DNA from: Schizochytrium sp. TIO01
Lineage: Eukaryota > Sar > Bigyra > Thraustochytrida > Thraustochytriidae
Reading direction: 5' to 3'
Length of the DNA stretch: 64,000 nt
Assembly (NCBI GenBank): GCA_004764695.1
Contig: SMSO01000032.1
Span: forward strand, 4,260,983 to 4,324,982
Shown here: in pieces, positions 18,412 to 32,245 of the stretch
Layout: each line of letters opens with the position of its first letter
Position numbering within the stretch: position 1 is the stretch's first letter
Made by a program: the position numbers and the translations under genes
The notes under the pieces: model-generated
Told to the model about the DNA's origin: nothing
The model's input: only the letters and a program-made list of their open reading frames with translations
Databases searched by the model: none

Positions 18412-21200
18412 ATCGCCCCCTTTCGAGAAAACAACGTGTGTTCTGTTCGCGCCGCTGCCTTTACACCCACTTCACACACGCGTATACAACACTGCAGACG
18501 CAACTGGAAGCAATTAATAAAAGCAAGAGCGCGAACTTTTTGTCAAAGGCAGAAGCGAATCGAGTGGAGCTCACCGTAAGCGGCCTCTCGATTGATGAGA
18601 AGTGAAAAGGTCATCATTTTCATTCTTCGTATAAATATGCGACTCAGCGCACATGGCGCGACGAGATACCTCTAGGAGTAGTCTAATACTGCATCAAATA
18701 ATAATAAAAGTATATAAAAAGTTGAATTAAACTCCCACCACTTGAACACGATAGAGTACTTGAGATTCGTTATGCAAAAACCTTGAAAGCGTCCCATGAT
18801 GTTTTGAAGTGTGCAGAATGAGCTTTATATATACTATTTAAAAAAGAATAGAACTTAATAATTTATATATATATATAAAGCGTCAAGCGGTGTCACACGG
18901 CTCGCTCTTAACCTTTTCAAATCAAATTATGTGGAAAGAAAAGAAATGTTTCTGTCTAACATGTTTGAAATTCGTTTCTATATGATTTAAATAATTAAAC
19001 AATTAGCAGCTGAGCGGAGGCGGATTGGATGACTCTGTTTTACTTTCACTCCTCATGACATTTACCGGTGGTGAAAATTATAGAGTGATAAAATTAGCAT
19101 TCAATAGAACTATTGAATGTAAAGATATCGAATCATATTCAGTTTATGATCTTATTTTATTACTTCTAATATCGCATTTGAGAAGTTTTAAAATCAGGGT
19201 TAAATCAATTCGGTAGCGCAGTGGCCGTCATGTTTTGCAATCGCATTTCGATGGAGGATATATTTTCGAGGTTTGCGTAGGTATACATACTTTTAATGCA
19301 ACAAAGAAGATAAGTTTTGATTACAAGAATGTTGATCGGTGCGAATTTTGGTGAAGAAAATAACTTCTAAGCAAAGTATAGGGTAAAATGTTAAAGTATG
19401 CTGAGTATATGTGGTAATAAAGAATAGTTTCTTTGGAAAAACCGAAGGCTTAGACTGAAAGTAATGCGTTGCGCAGTTGAAAAATGTGTGTAAATTTAAG
19501 TTTTCACTGGCGATGCTGGCTTGAAAATATTCGCTTAATAATTGTTAACAAGATTCTTTCTGAAATCATTGTTTGATCGACATAAAGTTTTACATGCAAC
19601 AGCAGGTTTGGACATATAGTCTCAACTTGCTGTTCAAGTTGGCAAAGGTGTAAGACTTAATAAACATAAAAGAATCACCTAGCATTGTTTATGAATGTGA
19701 CCTTCGGCATCGTCATCTTCTAAGAGTAATCAGCAAACATTTTGCAAGAATGTTTTTTAAAGGAGTGATGGCCAGGACTTCAAGATTGTTTTCTACCATC
19801 TACTTAGAAGTTTCTGTTCCAGAACTGAAGAAATTGTTGTGTTGTAAAACGATGGTAGTAATTCAATTTAGTGCAAGAGTACAACCTGCACATCTCTCTT
19901 GTCCAGTCGATTCTGGCCCCTCGCAAGGAGTTTGAAAACTGATTATGCGTTGAATTTGTTTAAATAGAAAGAAACATCTTGTTCATGAACATTTAAATAG
20001 GGAAATGAAGGCTTGATCAAGGATGCTCTGACATTGCAAAAAGGTTTTAGCTAACAAGTAGCTGGTCGTCTTGAGGCCAACCAGACTCAATGATCTACCG
20101 ACGTCACTCATATACAGTGTTTCAAAGTTATTCTCACTGCTATAAGTATAAGCACCATCTGACGTTCATCGCGTATATCTCAATCTGCGTATGGTAGGGC
20201 TTCAAGTTGTTTCTAAGATGCGAGAGAGAGGTCTTACAAATGGGTTGCTCAAAAGATTTTGCTGGTTCTTACGGATTTTTAATTTCGATGAAAGAAAAAG
20301 AAAGAACTTAGAAAAAAGATTTAAAAATTAGATAAAGTAAAAATAGTATAAAAATTGAACCACTGTATTTCACTTTTCTTTAATTAAAAAAAAAAATACA
20401 ATGGCCTAAAGTAAAGTAAAGTGTAAAATATTGACATTTTCCAAAATAATTAATCTCATACGACTTTAAAATATACACCTAAATATATAACGACAACTAA
20501 AAACAAACAATCTTTAAAACTCTTTTTTAAAAAATCCAATACTTTTCAAGTAGTAGATAGGAGTCTGTTAGCCAATTGTGGATGTATGTCGGACGATGTT
20601 GCAGAATCACTAAAAGGAATAAGAAAGGACTTTTGAATACAGGCTTCCATTCTTACGCTACTCAGCAAAATTGGTTGTCGCAAATGGGTTGTGCTGGTTG
20701 GATTTCATCTCAAGGACTAGCATAGAGTCATAGCCGTATGCTCCATTTGAAATCAGACTATTGTGAGTCTTTTCTCTATTAAAAACTGCGGGCCCTGATG
20801 CAAGTTCAATGCTTGTAGGTTGGAGGCCTCATAGTATGCCATTTCTATCGGTGCGAGCTTTTTTTTAAAAGTCCCCGCCGAAGATGTTTTATTAGTTCAG
20901 CAGACTGCCAACCCTGCCAGGAAATCATTGCAATCGCACCAATCCAAAACTGCTAATTTGGATAGGTATAAAGAGATTTCCAGCCTGGACCGAAATTTCG
21001 AGCTTATCAATCAAAAGAAAGCCCTTCCACTCGATCATCTGAAGGTGGGTACATACATCATCGGCCAACTTCTCTTAGTAGCCTGAAAACTTATGATATA
21101 AAGGTATACCTGACTCGAGCTACCAACCGAAAGTGTGAACAACCACATTTTCTTGAAAACCAGTGCCCTCAGGAAGGCTCTGTTTCCCTAATTCTCTCTT

Positions 21201-21320
21201 GATTGGCTGATTGGTGGATTGGTGGAGCAATTGATTGATCAATTGGTTGGTTGATGGGGGGATTGATGGATTGATAAAGCGAAGGATTGATGAATTAATG
21301 GATTCGTAGATTAGTTGATC
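21201..21320. repeat. Degenerate ATTGA-type tandem repeat
   Basis: A run of imperfect GATTGATGGATTGA / GGTTGATTGGTGGATTGG units over about 120 bp. It is fully intergenic. Confidence 0.65.
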
Positions 21321-24300
21321 TATTTCTTCTGATTGAAGCTCTTTTTTAAATGGGTAGTACCTAGAGCAGAAATACATGCAAATGTCATGGTGTTTTCTTC
21401 TAAGTTCCAACTCAGGCGCGCAGACTGACTTTCAGGACAACCAAAATTCGCTCGGCATGGTAAGTAGTAAGTAGTTGCGCTAACTCAAAGCAATGGTTGC
21501 TGCAACGCAAAATCCAGGCGGAGGCGCGGCGGGAACTCAACACAGGTAAGCTAATAAAGTCATATGTTCCAAGAGCCTCTTGCGCTGGGATTTGGCGAAA
21601 GCGTTTTTCGGCGTACGTGCCTACTGAGGCAGTTTCTCTCACATCTTGATCTTCAATTGTTTTTCAAGAACAAAGTTGATTGTCGATTCCCTCCAAACCA
21701 GGCTTGTCTCCATCAGCGAACATACCTCGAAGCAACCTCGTCAATTCTCTAGAGACTAAAAGCAATTAGATCAGCTTTTCAAGAGCATTACGAGCTAGCT
21801 TTTGGCACATTCACTTTCAAGAGAAATTGAAGTGTACTCGGTACCAGCTCTACGATGTTTAATGTCTTTTTCAAGTTCGCAGATAGAAACCTACTGCTAG
21901 AGCTACATGGGTGGCAACAGTCTCGCTGTTCTTGTATCGTTACGAACAGGAGAGATTGCGACTGAAAGGGAGCTAGCGGCCCCGATCGGTGCTCGCTTCG
22001 CCGCCCGCACCTCCCTCCTTTAGGACTTCTGACTAATCCATCAATGGTCGGCCTGCCGATCGGTGGAGGCTGGAAGTTTTCAAGACGCTTGATGTGCGAG
22101 TGCAGCTACAGATATAGTGCTCCAACTTGTAGAAATGGCAGCACGCTTGCGCAACGCATTCGCCAGCTGCCAAAAGCCGAAGGATGCACCACCTCCCTTT
22201 AAGTAAAAACAGCATGGTTTTCATGTAAAAAGGAAACATGTGTTTGTCTGATCTTAGAGGAAGAGGACAATCATGGCGATTCGCACACTGTCGATCAACT
22301 TAGCCATTGACCGGGCAGGCATGTTCCGAGCAAGAGCCTGCGAACGAACGAACTTCTTACGAAAACTACGTTTATCGAAAGGTTGATGCATAGGTACCTA
22401 CCACTAAAATATATCTGCAAAGAAAGGCTTTCCCACGATCTTTCGAAGATCCTTGCTTGTGGTTGTATTTTTCTTCTATTAGCTAAACGCCATCTGTTGC
22501 TAAACCAACCCTAGCGTATTCTTGGAGACACGACAAGAGTAAACAGTGCTTCATTCCCTTAATTCTCCATAACTGTGTTGCATTACAACAACTACTCTGT
22601 CATACTAGGCATTTCAAAGTGTTATTTGAGTACAGCTCGTGCTCAAAACATTGTTTCTTGTCAGAGGTAAGGTAAGGTTGATAAAGGGAAATGTGTATTA
22701 CTATCTATGATTAAAAACGAGAATCACTTCTTGGGTTGGTGGCAGGATAGCCAGAATAAAGAACTGTACCTCGATTATATGGTGGAGCAGATAAAGCAAC
22801 GACTTATTATGTATATCACTGAGTAGTCAGATACAAGCTGGATGTGTCTCCTCTCAGATGGTTCGTGTTGAATTTTTACGGCTTTTTCAAAACCAGAAGC
22901 AAGCGTGAGTCAGACGGGCCCGCCACTCCCGTGCCAAATCGTGATTCTTAAGTCTGAGGATTATGAGAAACATGACGGGAAACAGAACGTGTACGAAGGT
23001 TTCATTCTATCTCTAGATAGAGTTTCGATGAAATATACCGCACAAACTGCACTGCTCATGAGGCTTATCTTTTTGCCATAAGAATAGAATTTTTGAAGTT
23101 AAAAAAATAAAAAATAAAAAGCTTATTAATTTAAATGTTTTAAAGATATGAACCAGAAGTAGACTATATATTTACATATACAAATATTTATTAAAGGAAA
23201 TAAAAAACATACAGATCTGAAATAATAAGAAGTAAAAGTTTTCCCACGACGACCACACCGAAACCCTTTTTGATTAAAAAAAGTGATTAGTTTTTTAAAA
23301 TGTATATTTGAATAAAAAAAGAAAAGAAAAAGAAGATAGAACATAAAGAGAGATGGAATGGAATCATGAAGAAAATAAATTCTAACATCTGAGCGAGCGC
23401 GGAAGTCGCCGGCAGTTTCGAAGCTGTCGGACGCTGTAAAATGCGCTCGCTTGATTTGAACGATCCCAGTCTTCCTCAGCCCATGCATCTGCTGCCAAGC
23501 TCATTTACATTCCCCATTGATTCGCATGCCTCTCGCACTTTACTTTTGATCTGTGTTTTGACGGAGTTTTTTCAATTTCATCCTTCAATCTCTCTCTCTT
23601 TTCTGTGGCGCTTTGCTTCCTATAGGGACAGACTGTCTGTCTGTCTTATTCTTAAGTGCAAGACACCCATCGTACCCCCCGAGAAGTTGCGTTGCGCTGG
23701 TAGTAGTAAAGGAAAGAAGGAAGGCCTATGAAAGAACCAATGCTTTTTTGGGGTTGATAGATAACAAAAAGTCAAAAAGCGGGATGAACCTTGAGCTTGT
23801 GGTAAAAAGAGAGCAAGCGAAAGAGTGAAGGGGAAACGAGAGTGTTGATTGCGTTGCGCTGATTGCGTTGCGCAGTTTCTTACCTCAACGTCTGCTTCTC
23901 TGTGAATCGTGAAAACTTGGCTTCTAGCTGCAGCAGGTACCGCGGCCGCGAGAGAGGCTGAAGATGATGGATTACGTTCTTCATGGGCGGGAGAAAGCAA
24001 ACCACCTCGCCAACCATGATCCCTCACAGAGAGGTTCATGCAAATCCTTGAAGGTATTTACTACCTAATACCTTCTCATTTTTGCGCTAATTTTTCTCAC
24101 AAAATAAAAAAATGAGAACCTCTTATCAATCACGATAAGAACAGCGAATTTAGACTGTAACAGGTTGCTCGTGAAATGTGAAAAAGACTGCCAACAATGG
24201 AATCGGCGCTCAGCATGCTGCGTCGAGCAGAGCTTGAAGGGGACTATCTCTTGCACTTCTAACGACGAGTATTACTGGAGCTAGAATGTGGTCAGCTTAC

Positions 24301-27118
24301 TTCATACTATTGCGTTCCCACCATACAAATTAGTCTCTTCAACCTTTTGTCGCAAAAAACAAACTTTAAGTCTCGAAACCTACTATCTCTTTCGAGCAGG
24401 TGAATAAACCTAGCGAGCACACCCAGTTTGGATGGTTATGAGTAGCTTAAGCTATCAGGTAAGCGGGTAAGTTATATGATGAACCAAGCCACCGACTTTA
24501 AGAAGTATCTGAGTCTTGTTGCAAGCCCTTTCAATATTTCTGGATCTCATTTTCTACTTTTATGTACCTACCTGCTAGGGAAGCCTTTCGCTCTTGCATA
24601 CATACAGTGGAGTCCATCTTCGATAGTCTTAGCAAGGACGCAGCAAAGAAGCTCCCTAATAAAATTGTCGGCTTGACAATTGCAAAGTCCGCCGCATGCT
24701 TCGCTCAGAAATGGAGAAGCTCCATCCATTGGTTTATAGAATGTAACAGGTGTTCTCGTCCGCAAATTTCGCCTCGCGCGTGCTCCTCGTTCTCGACAAA
24801 GGAAGTGGTTTTCTTTTTTTGGTTGTCAAGGCCTGGTTAACTAGAGGAAATAATAGGCCTCGCATAAGACCCAATCTGAACAACTCGATTTGCGGCCCTT
24901 TCCAACAGCAGTGCTCTTCGTAAAGGAAAGGATGGTAATCGTCGGAGAGGGCATCGGCCAAGGAAGAGGCGGAACTTGAAGGGAACTTGAATCTGCGGTT
25001 TGTTTTTCGCATGGAGCTTTCTCATGACAGCATTAATATAGCATGCCACCTGTCTAACCCTTGCATCTTGAAATACTACGATACTAGTGAGTTTGTCTCT
25101 TTATAGATAGATAGGTATGTGATTATATTTTCAAGACTTGTAATCTCATTTACTCACTCATTCATTCAATTTTATGAATGTTTTATGAATGTGGTTTTAT
25201 TTTCCTTCTTGGAAACATCACTTTTCAAAAGTTTTTTTAATCACTCTTGTGTTGTTCTTATCGGAAGAGTATTACTAATTACTAATTGTTTAAAAAACGT
25301 TTTTAAAAAGTTTTACATCAAATCCTTCAGTAAAAAGAGAAAGTACTAATACACGTTTAGCGTGGCTCTGCAGGAGTGTTTGCCGGCTGCCATGAATTCT
25401 GACTGCGTTTAAAGAGTTTCTCCAGACGTTAAACATAAACGTGATTGGCCGTCAAACTGCTGCTTATTGCTACTTTTGAGCAGGAAACACAAACTTCATG
25501 TGTGAAAGCTACTTCGTTTATTAGTTTTCTTTAGTGAAAGAAAACACGAATAAACCCAAGTAAGATCGTAACTTCTCGTTTTAAAATTTTAGACTTGAAG
25601 ATCTATTTCATACGGATAGATAGAAGTATAGCATTTATAGCAGCGCATAATCAGAGAATGTATTGTAGCTTTACACGGGTAAAATATATATGTTTTTGAA
25701 CTTGGACTTCCGCAGAATGTGGTCCGCACGTGCAATTTCATAAAAGTTAACCACCACTATTTCTGAAAAACGGATGATTTGGTCCAGGCATTGGAATCAG
25801 GACTAAACCACAGTTTAATGGCGAGAGAGAGTTATTACATCCCATTAGCGTTTACTCCAAAAGTGAGGTCCATCGCCTGTAATTCAAATCGCTCTCATCT
25901 TAGACTTCTATAATTGGAACTCTTGGTCGTAGAAATGAATTGTTCTATAAAGATTTGATTAACTCAGGATGTTTGCTCATGATTGGCGCTGAGCATACAT
26001 GCAAGTAAGACCAGCGCTCAAGAGTATAAACATTTGCCCCCAAACAAAGATAGGTATTTCAATTTAGTATTTAATCTATGAGTCCGTGCGGAAATAGTCT
26101 ACGTAAATCAAAGTTTATTTCATAAAGGTATAGCGTGTGCTAGAGATGTAGAGCAAGAAATGCCGAGTTTAAAGAAACAAACGAACAGGTTGTCGACCAC
26201 AATATATGAATTTTAGCGTCCTGAACATAAAAGAAACATCTTCTAACTCTAAAAGTTCACGCTTACACGAAGCTTGATACCCTCGCGGAAAGAAACTATT
26301 AATATAAGCAGGTGTTGTAGCTAGTCAAAGCTGATAAGAATAAGCTTACCTGAAAACTTTGCTCGACTAAGGCATCGTGCGACAATGGTATTCTTCACCT
26401 TAATATTAGAAATGGTTCGCATAAGTTTCGAGCTGTAGAACAAAGTAAGAAATGTATAAACTGATTGTAATCACCAAAGCACAGAAACCATTTTTCAAAA
26501 TCTACATGTGATATGTTTTGCAATGTGAGAAAGCTGCAATGTGAGAAAGCTCTTGAGATCTCCAAGTTTAAAGAATCAAAATAGAAACTGAAAGCATGTT
26601 GTGAACGGAAAGCTTAATTAATCGTTGCTGTATACTGGGCTCACTCAAACCTAACAGCATCTGAGCAGTTTATTATTTTTATTGTTCGATGAGAAGAGCT
26701 GCAAGAGATTACGTTTTTCGAATAACTGTTCTTGTGTAAATTGTGTAGAGCTAAAACTATAAAACTGAAGAGAAGAATAACACGAGACACCTGTGTGACA
26801 ACTTTAAGCTAATATTTACATTCCATCAACGACTATTAAGCAAATTGATGCCTTGAAATCCATGTTTACATTTATCACATCTCTTTGCTGTGTTCTTCAT
26901 TTAAATCCATGCATTAATTGCACTAACTTTCTACTGTTTAAAACGAAAATGTTCGATATCAAGACTCAAACTCACCGCGCTCCCTTCGTGGTACAATATA
27001 AGTTTGGTTAAGCCTTCGGCTATACTCGTTGTTTTGTGGTGACATATGGCGTGCGCCGGCCACAAGGTGTGTTGCGTCATCTATTATATTTCACTTTCAC
27101 CTTTCTACACATAGGCTC

Positions 27119-27155
<37 letters not shown>
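27119..27155. repeat. (ATT)n microsatellite
   Basis: About 12 uninterrupted ATT units inside the AT-rich gene desert. Confidence 0.9.
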
Positions 27156-27156
<1 letters not shown>

Positions 27157-28749
27157 TCATTTCAAATGAAAAAGAGAATGATTCCTTAATTATTTTAAAA
27201 CATGTTCTTTAAAAATTTAAATACATATAGGGAGAAAATGAGCTAAATTCTGTCTACGATATAAAATACCATTCTTCAGAAAACTTATAGTATTATGACT
27301 ACCATGTATCAATTAATTCAACTGAGCATGCCGAAGATCAATTTCCATTATTGATGCAACTACTTCGTTCCCAAGTTTAAAGATCCATGATCTGTTTACT
27401 TTTTATTTATAAGACTATCCTATATCCAGCTCCCTGATTTGAAGTATATGGCCATAGTATGAATAGCTGATGTATCAACGAGGTTACTCGAGTTCGTTTC
27501 ATCATTTGTATCTCAGGTGCAACACATAGAAATGCGATGCGTGAATGTCACAGAGAATTAGAGCAAATTTAATAAAATAGTGGCTTTTCAGACCGCGAAC
27601 AGTCCTAACCATAATATATTCTTCTCAACTATAATATTTTTTAAACTGTAATTAAAATTTTCAAGAAGCTCAGCTCTAATCTAATCTACCTATTTTTTTA
27701 AAATTAAAATATAAAAAATTAGGATGGCCTTTGTGACAGTCTGCCTGACCAATGAATATCGCATTAACTAAGTTTGAGTGGAATCATATGTAAGATTTAT
27801 TGCTTGCATAGCGCCAGAGAAATATTGTGTATCTTCGTTTGGATTTTTGCACCATCGCTTGCAAATTTTAATTAATAGATATATATTATATCTTTTTTAG
27901 TTGTGGTAGAAAATGTTGAAGAGATCGATATATGTTATCAATCTAACAAAAACATTCTCTCTATATTTAAATGAAAAAAATTGGAAAATGGTGAATTGCC
28001 TTGGACAACGCTGTTTTCGTCGAGAAGGAGTTGTCCAGGAAGAATACGCGCGCGCTTCTTCACACCACCAGTCATTCCTCAACTCCTAGGTGCAAGCAAT
28101 TAGCTGCTGTTTAACATATAATGATTTGATAATAGATACAAGTGAAACTAATATGGCTTAAAATACTTGTGTTTCGTCCAATAGTACGCGGTGGCGTAGT
28201 GCTATCTGCTCCCATCATTAATAGTGATGGAAAGAATGAAGTTAGTAAGTTACGTAGGTACATAGTAGAACGAAAACAACAATAAGAGAATTGAAGTAAA
28301 ACACAAGTTGCAATCAATTGTGGCATTCGTGCAAACGCTAAGACTCGCATAGTTTGGTGCATTTCCATATTGTACAACATAGGATAGGTCAACCAAATGG
28401 AATGGGAAACCCAAATTCATAATGTGAAGCTCCTCAGTAAGGAGTTTAGGAACTAGTTAGACCGAAGCTACAAACTAGCAAGCAAATCAAGTAGATCGCT
28501 TTTATTCCGGTTCTAGGGCATGATTCTTATCTTTACCACTCCAACTCAAATTGGGAATTCATAATTAGACATTCTAAATTGCCAACATGTTGCAGCGTAC
28601 AGAGTTTGAGAATATCATGAAGTGCCCTGATGTTTAAAAATTTATAAATTTTCAATTTGAACTTCTTTCCAGATTTTATCTAGTGGGTTGCGCAGGATTC
28701 GGCGGATAATGACTACCCAATTAATTGAGAAAAAGAAGCAGTAGTAGAA

Positions 28750-28770
28750 ATGTCCGGCGTGCACTTCAGG
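28750..28770 (+). other. Orphan initiator-exon-like sequence
   Basis: ATG at 28750 opens seven codons (MSGVHFR) followed exactly by a perfect GTAAGT donor at 28771. The surrounding DNA is AT-rich and no continuing exon could be found, so this is either a real short first exon, an exon relic or chance. Confidence 0.15.
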
Positions 28771-31581
28771 GTAAGTTTTGATGCATCGATATCATGCCTC
28801 ATGCACTATATTTTTCTTGAAAACTTTGATGTGTGAGCTTTTGATGCAATGAGATATACTTCATACAAAATTGCAGTAGAGAGGAATTATAGACTACACA
28901 CGAAATTCGAGTAAATCGTAAATTGGATAAGTCGACGCACACCCGTTTATAAACAGGCCTTACTGTTCTTTTATTTAAATATATATTTTCAATAGAGAAT
29001 AACTAGTAAATCTACCAGAATGGTATTGCCTACTTATAGTTTTCTTGATCTAAATTCTGTTTTACATTTAGTTTCTACTTTTTCACATAGTTCGCTCAAT
29101 CTATACGTCACTTGAATTTCTTTCTATATTTGACCACGGCTATGTGTTTAGTGCTAGACTTTACTATCGACTTATCAAGACTATTTCCTATCGAAAACAG
29201 TTGCTGTGTACTGCAAAGTTGTGGAATGAAGGATCCTACGTGAATGTGATTTTATCTGTTGTGCGCTTTATACATATCTATTTTGTCCTAGGCATCCTGT
29301 TATAGTAGCTTAATACTAAATTTAAAGTACGGCTAAGCCTCCTATTGCGCCAAACAATTTCCAAGCTGTCATAACGAGGGTAACGAGAGTAACGATAGAA
29401 GTCTGAAGGAAAGTTCAGTGAATGCTTCTTCATAAGTCTTCATCATATCCCTTTATTATACTTTGAGCGGAATTTCTTATTTTACTTTCAGATAAGGAAA
29501 CTATAAGAAACTTAACTTCGCAATGTGCTGTTTTGTATTGTTGTAATATCTCGGTGCTTCTGATATTAGATTTGTTTAGAATTGTTTGAAGAAGCGTTCT
29601 TTGCGTATTTCATAAATTTGGTTGTGGTCTGAGCCAGCGCGGCTATGACGACAATGCGAGCATCCGCGAGCAGCAAAATAACTGGTTTCGGGCTGGCTGT
29701 TTAGGCAGGATGTTCGTCTACTCATAGCAAGTTCTAAAGCTCTCCACGCACTCTTGGATATTTGTCATTTCCATTTCCCTTCACATAGGGATAGGAATAA
29801 TACTTTCACTTTCTAAAGCTGTTTTTAGTTTTCCAAAAGCCATTTTTAATTTTAAAAGGAAACCATTTTAAAACCATCTGTGTTAAAATAAGTTTTTTCC
29901 TATTTCTTTTTCTTAAAGAACGTATCCCTTACATTTAAAAGAGACAATAAAGCTGAGTATAAATCATGGGCTGATTCATTCCTATATTCGGCAAATGCGC
30001 CGCATCATATGATTTATGAATCCTGTAAATTGATAGCCTCATCCTGAGTAACATGGGATGTCGCTTGGTATAGTTTTATAAAGTATTGTTAGAGCTGGGT
30101 GAGTGGAAACCCCTGTTTGGTTTTGGGCAGCCTGGCTGCTAGTCGCCCTGATCCTTTAAGAGTTTATTTTAGGTTTTCATGAACATAAATGTATTTTCTC
30201 AATCACTCGTTGATCATAGTACTCCAATAGTAAGTGGATCTTCGTTCTTTTCATCACATTTTTAAAATTCGTATTGGTGAACGGCAATCTTCCCATCAAG
30301 GCTCACAAAGAAAGCATCCATTCGTTTGTATGTTTCATTCATGTCAAATATCTCGATTACTTCAGCCACCCCGTGCAATCAGTACATACTCTCTATTGAA
30401 CCCTATGTTCGCTTCAACCACGCTCTGACATTAAAGAAGGGATTGATTTCCGTGTCTCCTTCAGATTCACAGAGGGTTATTATGATGTTGGTAAAGGTAA
30501 CTATAGTACCTCAGTAGTAATCTTTAAGCACTAGTACCTACCTCGTAGGTGCATGCATACCTAGCACAAATTTATGATACAAGGTCAAAATACTATGTAA
30601 AGGGTGCGGGCGACTCCGCTTCTCGAAATTCGAAACGCAGCGCGCCAGAATCAGCTGAGCTTGTTCTACTGGGCTACTCAAGTAAGATCCTACCCGGCTA
30701 GAAGAAAGAAAGATGACCAGATACTAGGCCTACCTTGCGAGTTTCTTCATGATTGCGCTCTTTGCCACCATATCAGGTACCTGATCCTGTCTATGTAAAG
30801 CGTGTCGAAGCTGTGCTCCTCTACACTGGTAATAAAAAACTATTGTTTAAATATTTATATAATTTAAAACTAAATATTTAAAACTAAAAGTTAAACTAAA
30901 ATAGTTTATTTAGCTAATCGAAGAGCATTTTGATTGAATTAAAAAAAAGTCTTTATTTGAAGGTGGTACAAAGTTCCTACTTTTTCCTTTCTCGTTACCG
31001 CAACGCAAGTTGAGTCATTTTGGGGTTGTCGGCACCATATCGCCGCAAGAATGCGAAACCAATAAGAACTAAATCAGTCAGTCTGGAGGCCAGTTGGATG
31101 GAAGGCAACTGAGCGAGGTGCCAAGGACGTTGACAAGAAGTATGCTGCTTAAACCAGTCTGACCCGTGTGTGCATGTGCGTGTGTGTCGCTCAAGATGCG
31201 CAGCCAGTCGAATCGCAAGTTTTCCTTCAATTTCATGGGCCGACAATCGATGTCCTGAAGCGATTAGTTTTCAGAAATAGAAATCACGACTCTCGATCGT
31301 AGGTACTACGCACGTACGCGCCGAGCTCGTACCTGCGCTTCGCACGTTGTTTTGTTCTAGCTAGCGAGGTAGTCTACATTCACAAGTTGAAGTTCTCCAC
31401 ATCCAGCAAGACCTAAGCAACTCAGCGATGCATACCTTGCTAGCCAGCCTTCCGCTCGTGTTTCTGGCGCCCTCAACTCCTCCAGGTACGCCTACGAGAG
31501 CTCGTTTGCTGTCGTGAACTTGGCGAGAACTTGCATTGCAAACGCCTCCGGTGCGCCGAAGCAGGCGAGAAACGAGCAAGT

Positions 31582-31627
31582 CAACGAGCCAACGAGTCAA
31601 CGAGCCAACGAGTCAACGAGCCAACGA
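31582..31627. repeat. AACGAGYC octamer array
   Basis: Alternating AACGAGCC and AACGAGTC units, about five and a half copies, in a GC-richer island of the gene desert. Confidence 0.85.
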
Positions 31628-32170
31628 AAGAGTCAACACGCGAGCAGGCACGCGAGCAAGCGAGCAAGAAGACGACGATGGCGAGCGAGAAGGCGATGGT
31701 TTAGGAGAAGAAGTAGAGCAGCATTGCCTGCCTGCCTGCTTTACTTCAGGGGGGTACGGAGTGATCGTAAGAAAGGCACTCGCGCACGCCGCGATCGTCT
31801 CGGCGTCCCCTGCAAAGGTCGCGGTCCCGCCTTAAATGTACGCCCATAGCCGCTGTGGTGCATAGTGACCACCCCCAAGATTAAGGCGCTTCCCCGGGTT
31901 GCGCGCGCAACACGCCAGTTACCTCTTCTTCTCTTTGTTTTTCTTTCTTTCGTTTCAAGTGGTCTGATTTTCTTTGTTTCTTTCTTTGCTTCTTTGTTTC
32001 TTTCTTCTTTCTGTGTGGTGGCTTTTACAGGTTTAGGCTTTCTTTCTTCTGTGTGTTGGCCTTCAGGAAAGGCGCTTTTGATGTTGCGAACCTTTGAATA
32101 AACTCGACGCCCGTGGGTCAACTTGCGAAGCGAGGGGAGCCAGCCTCGTTGCCTTTTATGCATCGTTTAC

Positions 32171-32245
32171 ATGTCTGTCGGCGACGAGGAGTTCGATATG
32201 GAGGAGGAGGAGGAGAAGAATGTTTTCGATGATTTGGCGGACTAG
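32171..32245 (+). pseudogene. Possible relic of an acidic N-terminal exon
   Basis: ATG at 32171 opens a 24-codon acidic frame (starts MSVGDEEFDMEEEEEK, ends DDLAD) closed by TAG at 32243. Acidic starts of this kind occur in small nuclear proteins such as RNA polymerase subunit Rpb6, but no downstream conserved part could be found nearby. It may be a truncated copy or chance. Confidence 0.2.

Noticed and set aside
31582-31627. AACGAGYC array considered as a CRISPR-like or satellite array
   Set aside because: The units are only 8 bp and contiguous, without spacers; a short local slippage array in a eukaryotic genome.
31514-31849. 111-codon Arg-rich plus-strand frame in the GC-richer island
   Set aside because: Composition is dictated by the AACGAG repeats and CGA/GCG-rich DNA; no domain, and the competing frames are equally long.
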